64,000 nt of DNA from Limosilactobacillus reuteri. GTDB taxonomy: Bacteria; Bacillota; Bacilli; Lactobacillales; Lactobacillaceae. A model generated the notes under the pieces. That model searched no databases and was not told the DNA's origin. It saw nothing but the letters and a program-made list of their open reading frames with translations. Where the stretch lies: contig NZ_CP139478.1 of the NCBI RefSeq assembly GCF_034259105.1, positions 1,298,501 to 1,362,500 on the forward strand, in the 5' to 3' direction. Positions 1 through 9,476 of this stretch are shown piece by piece (within the stretch, counting starts at the first letter, position 1; the number at the start of each line of letters is the position of its first letter). The position numbers and the translations under genes were made by a program.

Positions 1-1038
1 TAATTCCTGCTGCCACTGATTAGCTTGCGTTTGTTGACGGTGCTGTAAAGCCTCCTCCGCTTGTAACTCAACCGCTTGCTCCTTGAGGCGTTGAAGTTCC
101 GGGATGCTTTGTGGCGAATGCTTAGTTGCTTGTGGAGACTGATGATCGATCCTTGCCAAGCGCTGTTGATAAACCTGTTGTTGGCGGCGAAGTTCCTTTT
201 CTCTAACTTGTAGTTCTTGAGCCGTCGTAACTTGCTGATCAGTTAAATAGTCAGCAATTGGTCGAGTTTGGTGGCTATGTTGCCATTCATGGTAAACCGG
301 CCACAACTGCTGTAAATGTGCTAATTTTTGCAAAAGTGGCTGTTGTTTTTGCAATTCTGCCTGTGCTTGCCGCAATTTTTCTTTGTTTGTCTTCAAATCT
401 GCCTGCAGGTCCTGATAACGGTGAAATTTACCACGCGCTTGGTTAATTTTATCTGTCAAATTTGCATATTGATGAAGATCTTGATTGAGCGGCCATTTCC
501 GTCCGCGCGGTTTATAGAGATGGTCAGCTTGTTTCTGGTACTGATCAATTAACTGGTCCCACTGTGCACTGCCAACAGCCCCTAGTTGCTGCAGATGTTG
601 TTGCCATTCATCCCGATTAAGCTCGTCCACAGCTGTTAAGTCTCGTTGACCAAAACTAAAAAGGGCTTGATAGAGCGACCGATCCATTGAGCCAAGCAGT
701 TGCTTTAATTCTTGCTCACCACCTTGACGTCCTTGTGAATCAGTCACACTAACCTTACCGCCATTCCGCCCGCGTTGCCGTTTAATCACGTAATCATGGC
801 CGTTGATCTCAACTAATAAACTTCCACCATAACTAGAAGTAGTTTTCGGAATATACTGAGCAAACCGATTCTTTCCCCGCCCATCCACAAAGCCAAATAA
901 AACACTAACAAGAAAGGCCATTAGAGTTGTCTTTCCGGCTTCATTAGGGCCATAAATTATTTGGGGGTTAGTTGTAAAGTCAAAATCTTGATCATGCCAT
1001 TTGCCAAAGCCATCGATATGAACTTTCTTTATTTTCAT
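1..1038 (-). CDS. yhaN: YhaN-like SMC/Rad50-type ATPase (3' part cut off by window edge)
   Basis: This reading frame starts at an ATG at 1038 and runs off the left edge, so only about 346 N-terminal residues are visible. A Walker A motif GPNEAGKTT lies at residues 30-38 after a typical MKIKKVHIDGFGKW start. From about residue 190 the chain becomes very rich in Gln, Leu, Lys and Glu, as expected for the coiled coil of a Rad50/SbcC-type ATPase. The stop codon of the upstream metallophosphatase gene lies 3 bases away, so the two form an operon. In Bacillus the YhaN/YhaO pair resembles SbcC/SbcD and is thought to process DNA ends. Function in this organism is inferred by homology. Confidence 0.85.
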   Translation of the reverse strand, partial: MKIKKVHIDGFGKWHDQDFDFTTNPQIIYGPNEAGKTTLMAFLVSVLFGFVDGRGKNRFAQYIPKTTSSYGGSLLVEINGHDYVIKRQRGRNGGKVSVTDSQGRQGGEQELKQLLGSMDRSLYQALFSFGQRDLTAVDELNRDEWQQHLQQLGAVGSAQWDQLIDQYQKQADHLYKPRGRKWPLNQDLHQYANLTDKINQARGKFHRYQDLQADLKTNKEKLRQAQAELQKQQPLLQKLAHLQQLWPVYHEWQHSHQTRPIADYLTDQQVTTAQELQVREKELRRQQQVYQQRLARIDHQSPQATKHSPQSIPELQRLKEQAVELQAEEALQHRQQTQANQWQQEL

Positions 1039-1041
1039 ATG

Positions 1042-2226
1042 TTAATCCTCCCGCCGCAATAATTGAGTCGTCGCTTGCTTCAGTTGCTGAAGATCAAGGT
1101 TTGTCAACTTAGCGGCTAAATCAGCATCCCGTGCTAAACTTTTTGTTAATTCTGCAATATTAGCAGGGGTAAATACTTCTTGGGCGGCTTGTTGCCAATA
1201 CTGTTCATCTAGATCAGTCATTGATGGCAACAAATTTTGCTGGTGGAGCAAGAGGTCATAGATCCACCATTTACCATTATCTGCATTTTGGTCCTGCAGG
1301 TGTTCAAGGACATCCCCATTTGCAAGCAGGTGCCGAATCGTTGGTGAAAGTTGTTCAATGTTAGCAATCGTAAGCTCTACCAGTTGGAATGGTGCATTTT
1401 TTAGTTTGTCATCAATTGCTTGCGACAGGGATCGCTCTACTTCAGCAAGACTACTAGTTGGTAAAGCATTAACGGTTAGACTTGTCCATTCAATTTCCGC
1501 AACTGGTTTAAATTGCGGCACAAGTTTATTGCCCTGACTTTCCACCAAATAATAGCCGTGCTGTCCGGCTTCATTTTTATGCCGTCCCTGTGGATTACCG
1601 CTGTAAATAATTGGCGGCTTCTCATTCAAGATTTGGTGCTTGTGAATATGACCAAGTGCCCAATAATCATAATTTTTAGCGATTAATTCATCGGTCGTAA
1701 ACGGAGCATAGTGGTTATCTTGATTTTGCCGAACTGCTCCATGAAGCATCCCGATGTGCCAGGTTTCGTTTCGTTTTGGTGGATATTTTTTCACTTGATC
1801 TTCTTGAATCCAGCGTTGATCATAACTAAAGCCGGAGATAGCAACACTGTCATGATTTGCCAAAGTAAGGGTGGTAGTCGTTACGCGATTGCCAAAAACA
1901 TGAACGTTTGCTGGCAGTTCTCCCGTGTCTTGGACAATTTGATAATCATGGTTACCATAAAGTAGATAAACGGGGATGCGTGCCTGCTTAAGTCGTTCGC
2001 ATTGCTTGATGAAAAAATCGGTAGCGGCAATGCTTTGCTGATCACGGTCATAAATATCCCCGCTAATTAAAACAAAATCAACTTTTAAGGCAATCGCATC
2101 GTCAACAATCTTTTGAAAAGCAGTAAACGTCGATGAGTGGACGCGTTCCCATAACGGCTTGGGCATCGAAGTCAACCCTAAAAAAGGACTATCAAGGTGT
2201 AAATCGGCTGTATGAATAAATCTCAT
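1042..2226 (-). CDS. yhaO: YhaO-like DNA-end-processing metallophosphoesterase (SbcD/Mre11 family)
   Basis: A protein of about 394 residues with the calcineurin-like metallophosphoesterase motifs near the N terminus: HTADLHLDSPF, then SGDIYDRDQ, YGNHDY and GHIHKHQ, which supply the two-metal ligands. I chose the ATG at 2226 (MRFIHTADLH) because an AGAGGA ribosome binding site precedes it at good spacing; an in-frame start six codons upstream has none. The partner ATPase follows directly. The family includes SbcD and Mre11, which form nuclease complexes with long coiled-coil ATPases. DNA-end processing is inferred from this family and the neighbour. Confidence 0.9.
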   Translation of the reverse strand: MRFIHTADLHLDSPFLGLTSMPKPLWERVHSSTFTAFQKIVDDAIALKVDFVLISGDIYDRDQQSIAATDFFIKQCERLKQARIPVYLLYGNHDYQIVQDTGELPANVHVFGNRVTTTTLTLANHDSVAISGFSYDQRWIQEDQVKKYPPKRNETWHIGMLHGAVRQNQDNHYAPFTTDELIAKNYDYWALGHIHKHQILNEKPPIIYSGNPQGRHKNEAGQHGYYLVESQGNKLVPQFKPVAEIEWTSLTVNALPTSSLAEVERSLSQAIDDKLKNAPFQLVELTIANIEQLSPTIRHLLANGDVLEHLQDQNADNGKWWIYDLLLHQQNLLPSMTDLDEQYWQQAAQEVFTPANIAELTKSLARDADLAAKLTNLDLQQLKQATTQLLRRED

Positions 2227-2246
2227 AATTTTTCCTCTTAACAATA

Positions 2247-2283
2247 AAGGAGCTGAGAAAAATTTTGCTTTCTCCCAGCCCCT
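2247..2283 (-). terminator. Intrinsic terminator after the YheA-like gene
   Basis: On the minus strand a GGGGCTGGGAGAAAG arm pairs, with several G-U pairs, to a TTTTTCTCAGCTCC arm and is followed by CTTTATTGTT. It lies between the YheA-like gene and the nuclease gene. Read-through into the nuclease genes may still occur. Confidence 0.7.
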
Positions 2284-2305
2284 TACTTGGATCGTAATAA
2301 ATTAA

Positions 2306-2677
2306 TTATTCTTGTCCTGGCATCTTTGGCATTACTTCACTGTAAAGATCTTGAATTGGACTTGTAATTGTCTTATTCAATTGTTGAAGCATGCTATCAA
2401 CTTGCCGTTCTTGGTTCATCAAGTCTTGAACAACCTTCTTGCCACTTACTTCCTTGGCAAGGTTATGGATGTTTTTAATTTCATCATCAGTTGGTTGTTG
2501 ACCAGTCATTTGCTTGTGTTGAGCATCTGCTTGAGCTTGTTGGAATTTCTTGAAAGTGTCAAAGGTGTCACTGTCAGCCTTTAATGCTTCAAAAGCCTTT
2601 TGTAATCCTTGATATTCTTGAGTTTCGCGCAATTGGCGACTAAGTTCATTTGCAGTATCATAAATATTTACAACCAT
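2306..2677 (-). CDS. YlbF/YmcA/YheA-family protein (UPF0342)
   Basis: A small, soluble, highly helical protein of 123 residues, rich in Gln, Lys and Glu, starting MVVNIYDTANELSRQ. The ATG at 2677 has an AAGGAG site 8 bases upstream. Sequence and length fit the YheA/UPF0342 branch of the YlbF/YmcA superfamily, whose better-studied members form complexes that affect RNase Y activity. In Bacillus yheA lies close to yhaM, so the neighbourhood with yhaO/yhaN is conserved. The exact role of this branch is not known, and I do not assign one. Confidence 0.8.
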   Translation of the reverse strand: MVVNIYDTANELSRQLRETQEYQGLQKAFEALKADSDTFDTFKKFQQAQADAQHKQMTGQQPTDDEIKNIHNLAKEVSGKKVVQDLMNQERQVDSMLQQLNKTITSPIQDLYSEVMPKMPGQE

Positions 2678-2725
2678 GTAAAAGTCTCCTTTATCTCGTT
2701 CTTAGATTAATTGTATCATATTATC

Positions 2726-4891
2726 CTAGAAAAGCGATCGAACATTGCTCCACCATTGACTTGCCTTATTACCAAAGTTATTTACTGATTGGTTGAAGTT
2801 ATTTACAAAGTCGCCCCCATCTTTGAGGAATGATCCCCATCCTTTAGAGGAACCCTTTGTCTTTTCTTTTGCCCGTGTTTGAGCATCTTCAACCGTGAAT
2901 TTGGTTCCAGCAGTATTTGGCAAAATCGCACTCATTTCATTCTTGTAAAGGTAGTTAATGCTCCGTTCAGAAATATCGTTTAGGGTGTGGCTTTGGTTTG
3001 TATCATCATAGCCTTCCCATGTTGCAACCACTACATCGGGCGTATAACCTACGATCCACTTATCACGATCATTGGAATCATCGCCTTTTACCCCTGAGTT
3101 TGTGGTCCCCGTTTTACCGGCAAGCGTATAGCCACTTGGTTTGGCCGTTTCACCAGTTCCGTGATCAAATACGCCAATTAGCATACTAGTCATTTCTTTG
3201 GCTGTCTTACCAGAAATGATCCGCTTATTCTTGCTACCATCATTTTTGGCGATCACCTTTCCAGAGGCATCTTCAATCTTGGTAATGTAGTGCGGTGATG
3301 GCATCAACCCATCATTGGCAAAGACTGCATAGGCACGAGCCATTTGTTGCGGTGATACTCCGCGGGTCATACCACCGAGGGCCAAGGCAAGGTTCTTATC
3401 ACCCTTTTCAACTGGCAAACCAAACTTCTTTGCCATATCATAACCACGATTGACCCCGATCTTATTTAATAACCAGACTGCTGGAGCGTTAAGACTCTCA
3501 TAAAGGGCCTTATACATCGGTACCGTCCCGCTATAGGTATCATCATAGTTCTTTGGCGTGTAATTATTAGTTCCATACGATTGTTTCTTATCTTGAAGCG
3601 TTGAATCATAGAAATACCCATGCTCTAAGGCTGGTGTATATACAACAATCGGCTTAATCGTTGACCCGGGCTGCCGCCGCATCTGCGTAGAACGGTTAAA
3701 TCCACGGAAGACATGTTTTCCACGCCCACCAACGACTGCGGTAATTCCCCCATTTTTCGGATTCATCGCAATCGAGGCTGATTGAACCATTGTGCCATCA
3801 GCCGAGTTCTGTGGGAAGTTATCGTCATCGTCATAAGTTTGCTGCATTGACCGCTGCTGATCTTGGTCCAGCGTCGTATAAATCCGATAACCATTATTCA
3901 TGATATCTTTTTCCGAAATATGATAACGACTCTCTGCTTCGGCAATGACCGCATCAAAGAAGTACGGGTACTTATAGCTGTCATTTGGCACGTAGCCGTT
4001 GGTAATATTCAACGGTGTTTGCTTATATTGATCCGCCGCACTTTGACTCAGCTTATGATTTTCAACCATCAGCTGAAGAACCATATTCCGTCGTTGCTTC
4101 GTTGCTGTTGGATGTTCTACTGGGTCGTACATCCCTGGCGACGTCAGCATTCCGGCCAGGGTGGCTGCTTGGGGTACTGTTAGCTGACTGACGTTTTCAT
4201 TAAAGTAACGCTTTGCCGCATCTTGAACTCCCCATACCCCATGACCAAAGTAGGCATTATTGAGGTACATTGTTAAAATCTCATTTTTGCTGTATTGGTT
4301 TTCTACCTCAACCGCAATAAAAATTTCCCGAGCCTTTCGGGAGAAGGTCTGTTGTTGAGTCAAAAAGGCATTCTTAACCAGTTGTTGTGTTAAAGTACTA
4401 CCCCCACCAGAGATATAGTCACGGTGAAGAAGTTTATTTTTCACTAGTAAGAAGCCAGCTCGGCCTAACCCTTTGACTGAAAAACCGTGTTCATGATAGA
4501 AATTCCGGTCTTCAGTCGAAAGGACCGCGTTAGGAACATTTGATGAAATATCTTTTAATTCCACATAAGTTCCCTTTTGAGCATAGAGGCTCCCGGCCGA
4601 TTGATTGCTACGATCATAAATCATTGTTGGCCGTTGCAACCGGTTCTTAAGATTTTTAACATCTGCAGTTTTAGCAACAAACGTCAAATGGATACTGGTA
4701 ATTAAGAAAATCCCTAGAAAAATAACAATGATCCATCGCGTTAATTGATAACGATGCCAGAACTTTTTCAGCATCGCAACAAAGAGCTGCCAATAGTGCT
4801 TAAACCAAACTCGGAATGACGCCCAAGCCTTTTTTAACCACTTCATGATTCGCTCTTTCAAATCTGAATTAGATTGTGGTTCACGATTCAT
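2726..4891 (-). CDS. pbp1A: Class A penicillin-binding protein (PBP1A type)
   Basis: A bifunctional peptidoglycan glycosyltransferase and transpeptidase of about 721 residues. After a basic cytoplasmic tail there is one membrane segment (around IIVIFLGIFLITSIH), then the GT51 domain with the GGGSTLTQQLVKN motif and EVENQYSKNEILTMYLNN. The transpeptidase domain shows the active-site GSTIKP, the SLNAP (SxN) and KTGTT motifs. I prefer the ATG at 4891, which has GGAG about 9 bases upstream, over an in-frame TTG two codons earlier. The C terminus is short and lacks extra accessory domains. It assembles the cell wall outside the membrane and is a beta-lactam target by family. Confidence 0.93.
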   Translation of the reverse strand: MNREPQSNSDLKERIMKWLKKAWASFRVWFKHYWQLFVAMLKKFWHRYQLTRWIIVIFLGIFLITSIHLTFVAKTADVKNLKNRLQRPTMIYDRSNQSAGSLYAQKGTYVELKDISSNVPNAVLSTEDRNFYHEHGFSVKGLGRAGFLLVKNKLLHRDYISGGGSTLTQQLVKNAFLTQQQTFSRKAREIFIAVEVENQYSKNEILTMYLNNAYFGHGVWGVQDAAKRYFNENVSQLTVPQAATLAGMLTSPGMYDPVEHPTATKQRRNMVLQLMVENHKLSQSAADQYKQTPLNITNGYVPNDSYKYPYFFDAVIAEAESRYHISEKDIMNNGYRIYTTLDQDQQRSMQQTYDDDDNFPQNSADGTMVQSASIAMNPKNGGITAVVGGRGKHVFRGFNRSTQMRRQPGSTIKPIVVYTPALEHGYFYDSTLQDKKQSYGTNNYTPKNYDDTYSGTVPMYKALYESLNAPAVWLLNKIGVNRGYDMAKKFGLPVEKGDKNLALALGGMTRGVSPQQMARAYAVFANDGLMPSPHYITKIEDASGKVIAKNDGSKNKRIISGKTAKEMTSMLIGVFDHGTGETAKPSGYTLAGKTGTTNSGVKGDDSNDRDKWIVGYTPDVVVATWEGYDDTNQSHTLNDISERSINYLYKNEMSAILPNTAGTKFTVEDAQTRAKEKTKGSSKGWGSFLKDGGDFVNNFNQSVNNFGNKASQWWSNVRSLF

Positions 4892-4989
4892 TAACAAATC
4901 TCCATTTTCATTTCAAAAAGCTGACAATTATTTTATCACATTTTGGCAAATGGTAAGCTATTTTCTCCACCAGCTTTACCAGAAATTAA

Positions 4990-5034
4990 AAATGAAGAGA
5001 CTGGAGAAAAACTTATTCTCTCAAGTCTCTTCAC
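4990..5034 (-). terminator. Intrinsic terminator after argS
   Basis: On the minus strand GAAGAGACTTGAGAG pairs with CTCCAGTCTCTTC and a CATTTTTAATTTC tail follows. It lies 25 bases beyond the argS stop codon. Confidence 0.8.
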
Positions 5035-5058
5035 AATAATATTTAGTAGTTATAACGA

Positions 5059-6747
5059 TTACATCTCATCTGGTGCCTTGATATCAAGTAAGTCAAGGGC
5101 TGACTTGAGCACATCACTAACCGCTTGAGTAAGAGCTAACCGTGCTGGTTGAACTTCATCCTTATCAAGAATCCGAGTGTGAGCATAGTATTGGTTAAAC
5201 TTCTTAGCCAATTCAAGGGCATACTTAGCGATTACTGATGGATCGTAGTTTAATGCAGCCCGCTTGATTGCTTCGCTGTATTGGCCAAGGAAGCTGATTA
5301 ATTTCCAAGCTTCAGCACCGGCCTTTGTCAAGTCAACATCGCTAAAGTCCCGGATGCCACCCTTACGTAAGATACTCTCAGCACGAGCACGAGCATATTG
5401 AACGTAAGGACCAGTTTCCCCTTCAAACTTAACAACATCATCAAGCTTGAAGTTAACGGCATTCCGACGGTAGTTCTTTAAATCGTGGAAGATAACGGCA
5501 CCAACACCGACTTCTTTAGCAACTTCATCAGCGTTTTCAAGGTCAGGGTTCTTTTCGGCAATTTGCTTCCGTGCTAAATCAATAGAATCATTCAATACGT
5601 CTTCAAGGGAAACAACATTACCCTTCCGCGTAGACATCTTCTTACCGTTTAAGTTCATTAAACCAAAGGAGATGTGTTCAATTTGATCCCACCAGTTGAA
5701 GCCCATTTCCTTTAAGGCCGCACGTAATTGCTTAAAGTAAGTTTCTTGTTCGGCACCGACAACGTAAAGGGACTTAGCATGACCATACATCCGCTTCCGG
5801 AAAAGTGCAGTTGCCAAATCACGAGTGATGTAAGTTGTCGTTCCATTACTCTTGATGATGAGTAATGGTGGTAAGTTATATTCATCAAGGTCAACAATTT
5901 CTGCACCTCGACTAGGCTTCAATAAGTTCTTATCCCGTAACAATTGGATAGGTTCTTCCATCTTTTGAGCAGAGAAAGCTTCCCCATTAAATGAGTCGAA
6001 GTTAACATCTAGCATCTTGTAAACACGTTGGAACCGTTCAAGAGAAACTTCACGGAACCAGTGCCAAAGCCGCCATGCTTCTTCGTCACCATGTTCGAGC
6101 TTAGCAAACCAGTCACGACCTGCTTCAGTGTATTCTGGATGTTCGTCAGCTTCATTATTGATCCGCACATAGTACTTAAGCAAAGTATTAATTGGATCCT
6201 TCTTAACTTCCGCTTCGTCTCCCCACATCTCATAAGCAGCCATTAACTTACCAAATTGAGTACCCCAATCACCAAGGTAATCAATCCGAATTAAGTTGTA
6301 GTTAACTTTTTCAAGAATCCGGGCAACAGCTTCACCAATCATGGTTGAACGAAGGTGACCCATTCCCATAGGCTTAGCAATGTTTGGTGATGAATAATCA
6401 ATCGTAACATTTGATTGGTGACCAAGATCAATCTCACCATAATGTTCAGGATCCGCTAAGATAGTTTGCAAAATCTTAGCACCAACTTGGGCTTTGTCGA
6501 GGAAGAAGTTGATATATGGACCAGCAACAACTACCTTTTCAAAACCGTCTTGGTCAACCTTTTCAACTAATTCACTTGCAATCATTTGCGGTGCCTTATG
6601 TAAGGTCTTAGCTAAAAAGAATGTTGGGAAGGCATAATCCCCATTACTAGAATCTTTTGGCCGTTCAATCTTAGCTTCAATTTCTTTAACATCCATCTCT
6701 GGCAATGCTTGTGCCAATGCAGCTGCAACTTGTTGCTTATCGCTCAT
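5059..6747 (-). CDS. argS: Arginyl-tRNA synthetase
   Basis: A class I aminoacyl-tRNA synthetase of 562 residues that charges tRNA-Arg. The N-terminal additional domain precedes the HIGH-like motif MGMGHLRST in the Rossmann fold, and a KMSTRKGN motif takes the place of KMSKS. The C-terminal DALR-type anticodon-binding domain includes [13 protein letters not shown]. Length is normal for the family. The ATG at 6747 has an AGGAGG site. A T-box leader ending about 25 bases upstream indicates control by uncharged tRNA-Arg, and a terminator follows the gene. Confidence 0.97.
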   Translation of the reverse strand: MSDKQQVAAALAQALPEMDVKEIEAKIERPKDSSNGDYAFPTFFLAKTLHKAPQMIASELVEKVDQDGFEKVVVAGPYINFFLDKAQVGAKILQTILADPEHYGEIDLGHQSNVTIDYSSPNIAKPMGMGHLRSTMIGEAVARILEKVNYNLIRIDYLGDWGTQFGKLMAAYEMWGDEAEVKKDPINTLLKYYVRINNEADEHPEYTEAGRDWFAKLEHGDEEAWRLWHWFREVSLERFQRVYKMLDVNFDSFNGEAFSAQKMEEPIQLLRDKNLLKPSRGAEIVDLDEYNLPPLLIIKSNGTTTYITRDLATALFRKRMYGHAKSLYVVGAEQETYFKQLRAALKEMGFNWWDQIEHISFGLMNLNGKKMSTRKGNVVSLEDVLNDSIDLARKQIAEKNPDLENADEVAKEVGVGAVIFHDLKNYRRNAVNFKLDDVVKFEGETGPYVQYARARAESILRKGGIRDFSDVDLTKAGAEAWKLISFLGQYSEAIKRAALNYDPSVIAKYALELAKKFNQYYAHTRILDKDEVQPARLALTQAVSDVLKSALDLLDIKAPDEM

Positions 6748-6770
6748 ATATATTCCTCCTTATACTTATA

Positions 6771-6985
6771 AAAAAACGCCCCTAATAAGCATTATGCTTA
6801 CTAGAGACGAGATTTACCCGCGGTACCACTCTAATTGAATTAGAATTCCACTCATTAATTGATTTAATTGAAATATCTGAGGCACGCCTTCACAAATCGA
6901 AAAGCCCCTAACTCTCATCAACAAAGGGTCGCTGTAGATTTCAAAATGCTACTACTCCTCAAATCCTATTTTCATACTCAATTAT
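6771..6985 (-). promoter_or_regulatory. T-box riboswitch leader of argS
   Basis: On the minus strand the leader carries the conserved T-box AGAGTGGTACCGCGGG (about 6817-6832). It is followed by a terminator hairpin, CGTCTCTAGTAAGCA with TGCTTATTAGGGGCG, and a T7 run at 6771-6777. Stem I includes GAGGAGTAGTAG and its closing strand. The region GAAGGCGTGCC contains a CGT (and overlapping AGG) Arg codon that could be the specifier; I cannot fix which. A TATAAT box lies at 6984-6989. The element should read the charging state of tRNA-Arg. Confidence 0.92.
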
Positions 6986-7108
6986 TATAACAAATTTAGA
7001 TTTAAAAACAAGGACCTATCTACGGGGAACGAGTTATTGCTTTTCTCTTACTTATTATATGTTACAATTATTATCATTAAATAATAATGAAAGGTTGATG
7101 AGTTATTT

Positions 7109-7924
7109 ATGACAAACCCTACAATTCAAGCTGTCACAATTGCAGGGCATGATTCGGACGGGAGTGCTGGAATGCCCGCGGACCTTCATGCTTTTTTTGC
7201 AGATGGCGTCTATGGTCACGGTATTTTAACTGCTGCTGTTTCCGGAAATTCTTACGGGATCACTTCTTCTCAAGTAATGCCGCAAGAATTTATTGCCGAG
7301 CAGTTTAAGGTATTAAGTGAAGATTTTGACATCAAAGCAGCCAAAACTGGAATGCTTGCTAATGACGATGTAATTAATGTCGTTGCTGATAACTATTCGC
7401 CTGAACATTTTGGCCCGTTAGTTGTTGACCCTGTGATTATTACTAAGCACGGAGCAATGTTGCTTGAACAATCCGCCTATGAACTATTTCGTGAACGAAT
7501 TATTCCCCTTGCAACTGTTATTACCCCTAATTTCTATGAAGCTCAAAAGTTAACAGGAATCGAAATGAGTACAGATGAAGAACGGGTTAAAGCAGCCCAT
7601 TATCTTCAAGATTTAGGGGCAAAAAATGTGGTGATTAAGGGCGCGCATAATGATGATAGCCAAACAACTGTTGATGACTTTGTTCTTCTTGAAGACGGTG
7701 ATAGCTTCTGGCTCAAAAAAACTTTTGTTAAGACTGATCGATTGAATGGAACCGGGGATAGCTTCTCCGCGATCATTGCTGCCGAGCTTGCGAAGGGAAA
7801 TAATGTTAAAATAGCAGTAACAAAGGCTAAAGATGCCGTTTACGCAGCAATCGCAAATCCATTAACGGTTGGTCATAAATTTGGTCCAATCAACCATTGG
7901 GATGCGCAAAAGGAGCTGCATTAG
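7109..7924 (+). CDS. thiD: ThiD/PdxK-type hydroxymethylpyrimidine or pyridoxal kinase
   Basis: A 271-residue ribokinase-fold kinase. The start VTIAGHDSDGSAGMPADL matches the ThiD-type substrate-binding loop, and the C-terminal LNGTGDSFSA is the anion-hole/catalytic GTGD motif. ThiD enzymes phosphorylate hydroxymethylpyrimidine and its phosphate in thiamine synthesis or salvage. In many Gram-positive bacteria close relatives act instead as pyridoxal kinases, so the substrate is open. No other thiamine gene is adjacent. It is followed 12 bases later by a lactate dehydrogenase gene with a strong ribosome binding site, so the two are likely co-transcribed. Confidence 0.85.
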   Translation: MTNPTIQAVTIAGHDSDGSAGMPADLHAFFADGVYGHGILTAAVSGNSYGITSSQVMPQEFIAEQFKVLSEDFDIKAAKTGMLANDDVINVVADNYSPEHFGPLVVDPVIITKHGAMLLEQSAYELFRERIIPLATVITPNFYEAQKLTGIEMSTDEERVKAAHYLQDLGAKNVVIKGAHNDDSQTTVDDFVLLEDGDSFWLKKTFVKTDRLNGTGDSFSAIIAAELAKGNNVKIAVTKAKDAVYAAIANPLTVGHKFGPINHWDAQKELH

Positions 7925-7936
7925 GAGGAATTTTTG

Positions 7937-8884
7937 ATGCTTGATACGTATAGGCATAAAGTTGTATTAATAGGTGATGGGGCTGTCGGTTCATCATTTG
8001 CCTTTTCATTATTGCAGTCAACAAATGAAGTGGATGAATTGGTACTGGTAGATCGAACAAAGTCAAAAGCAGTTGGGGATGCGGCTGATCTTGCTGATAT
8101 TACACCCCTGACAAACCCAGTAAAGATTTATGCGGGAACCTATGAAGATGCCGCTGATGCTGACGTAGTTGTTATCACGGCGGGGATTCCCCGTAAACCT
8201 GGCGAAACACGTTTAGACCTAGTTAATAAAAACACTACGGTTCTTAAGTCAATTATTGAACCAATTGTCAAAAGTGGATTCACTGGCGTTTTCGTTATCT
8301 CGAGCAATCCCGTTGATATCCTTACAACAATTGCGCAGCGAATCAGCGGTTTTCCTAAAGAACGGGTTATCGGGACCGGAACTTCTCTTGATTCAATGCG
8401 GCTTCGAGTTCTCTTAAGTAAGAAATTACACCTATCTGTCAATGTCATCGATGCCCTAATGCTTGGCGAACATGGTGATACTTCTTTTGCGGCATTTAAT
8501 GAAATCACAATCGGCGGGAAAGCCCTCAATACAATTACTGCCCTTTCAAATACTGATAAAAGCGAAATTGAAAAAGCAGTTCACGAAGCTGGCAGTCAAA
8601 TAATTGCCAATAAAGGGGCTACTTTCTACGGGATTGCTAAATGCCTCTCGTATATTACACGGGCAATCATCGAAAATCGGAACCTTGTCCTGCCAATTTC
8701 GGCTCCGCTTGATGGACAGTATGGAATTAATGATCTGTACTTAGGAACACCCGCCATCATTAATAGTCAAGGAATCGGCCAGGTCGTTGAATATCCATTA
8801 ACATCAGATGAAGTTAAAAAGATGCAACAGTCTGCTGAAGCAATGCATCAAGTTTTAGCGAAGATTGAGAGCCAAAAAAGCTGA
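7937..8884 (+). CDS. ldh: L-lactate dehydrogenase
   Basis: A 315-residue NAD-dependent L-lactate dehydrogenase of the LDH/MDH family, reducing pyruvate to L-lactate. Visible are the dinucleotide loop GDGAVGSS, the active-site loop AGIPRKPGETRLDL, the DSMRLR motif (substrate Asp/Arg) and the catalytic His in GEHGDTSF. The ATG at 7937 is preferred to the TTG one codon earlier because AGGAGG lies 8 bases upstream. The Q-to-L position that separates lactate from malate enzymes was not resolved. Lactobacilli often carry several ldh paralogues, and this copy may not be the main glycolytic one. Confidence 0.92.
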   Translation: MLDTYRHKVVLIGDGAVGSSFAFSLLQSTNEVDELVLVDRTKSKAVGDAADLADITPLTNPVKIYAGTYEDAADADVVVITAGIPRKPGETRLDLVNKNTTVLKSIIEPIVKSGFTGVFVISSNPVDILTTIAQRISGFPKERVIGTGTSLDSMRLRVLLSKKLHLSVNVIDALMLGEHGDTSFAAFNEITIGGKALNTITALSNTDKSEIEKAVHEAGSQIIANKGATFYGIAKCLSYITRAIIENRNLVLPISAPLDGQYGINDLYLGTPAIINSQGIGQVVEYPLTSDEVKKMQQSAEAMHQVLAKIESQKS

Positions 8885-8922
8885 GGCTAGGAGAAACTTT
8901 TCTTCTAGCCTCAGTTTTTTTT
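8881..8922 (+). terminator. Intrinsic terminator overlapping the ldh stop codon
   Basis: CTGAGGCTAG pairs with CTAGCCTCAG around a short loop, followed by eight T residues. The left arm begins inside the ldh stop codon. Confidence 0.92.
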
Positions 8923-8927
8923 ATAAG

Positions 8928-8998
8928 AGCGGGTAACGAGAATCGAACTCGCAACGCAACCTTGGGAAGGTTGAGTTTTACCACTAAACTATACCCGC
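8928..8998 (-). tRNA. tRNA-Gly (anticodon CCC)
   Basis: On the minus strand a 71-base cloverleaf can be read. The acceptor stem is GCGGGTA/TACCCGC, the anticodon stem CAACC/GGTTG encloses the loop TTCCCAA (anticodon CCC), and the T loop is GTTCGATTC. The discriminator base is U and CCA is not encoded. It lies just beyond the ldh terminator on the opposite strand. Confidence 0.95.
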
Positions 8999-9044
8999 AT
9001 TAACTAACTAAGTTCAACACTTAGTTAGTATATACCTCTTCTAA

Positions 9045-9335
9045 TTATTTGTCATCTTTTTTTAAGATTTTTTTTGAAGATTTAGCATCTTCTGCTGTTT
9101 CTTCGTCATCCTTTTCTTCTTCACGAGGAACAGCCTTTACCATCTTAGCTTCTTTTTGGCGAATAACAACGCGGCCATTTAATTCGTTAACCCCGCTTTT
9201 ATCAGACGGATCAAAATCTTGGATAGATACCATAATTGAATTAGTATAAACCTTTTCAACAACACCAGAAAATTCATGTTCGAGGGGACCGAATTTCTTT
9301 CCTTTTACAATATCGCCAATTTCAAAATCTGCCAC
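9045..9335 (-). CDS. DUF2187-like small protein with acidic/lysine-rich tail
   Basis: A 96-residue protein. The first 65 residues (MADFEIGDIVKGKKFG...GRVVIRQKEA) look like a small beta-barrel resembling the DUF2187/KOW-like family found in lactobacilli. The last 25 residues are almost entirely Glu, Asp, Lys and Ser and probably disordered. The ATG at 9335 follows a GAGGTGAAATC site. Its function is not known. It stands alone between tRNA-Gly and a divergent membrane protein gene. Confidence 0.7.
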   Translation of the reverse strand: MADFEIGDIVKGKKFGPLEHEFSGVVEKVYTNSIMVSIQDFDPSDKSGVNELNGRVVIRQKEAKMVKAVPREEEKDDEETAEDAKSSKKILKKDDK

Positions 9336-9476
9336 TTGATTTCACCTCAAATATTATTTATTTTTACGCAAGCAATATACGTACCATACACCTTTTTTAT
9401 TATATTTTCAAGTCAAAAGCATATAGTCAGTTTCTCTCATTAATGCTAAAATCAAAGCCGAAAGGAGTTTACCCAT

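Noticed and set aside
258-552. Open frames on the plus strand inside the YhaN gene
   Set aside because: They lie antisense to a clear coding gene, have no ribosome binding site and resemble no family.
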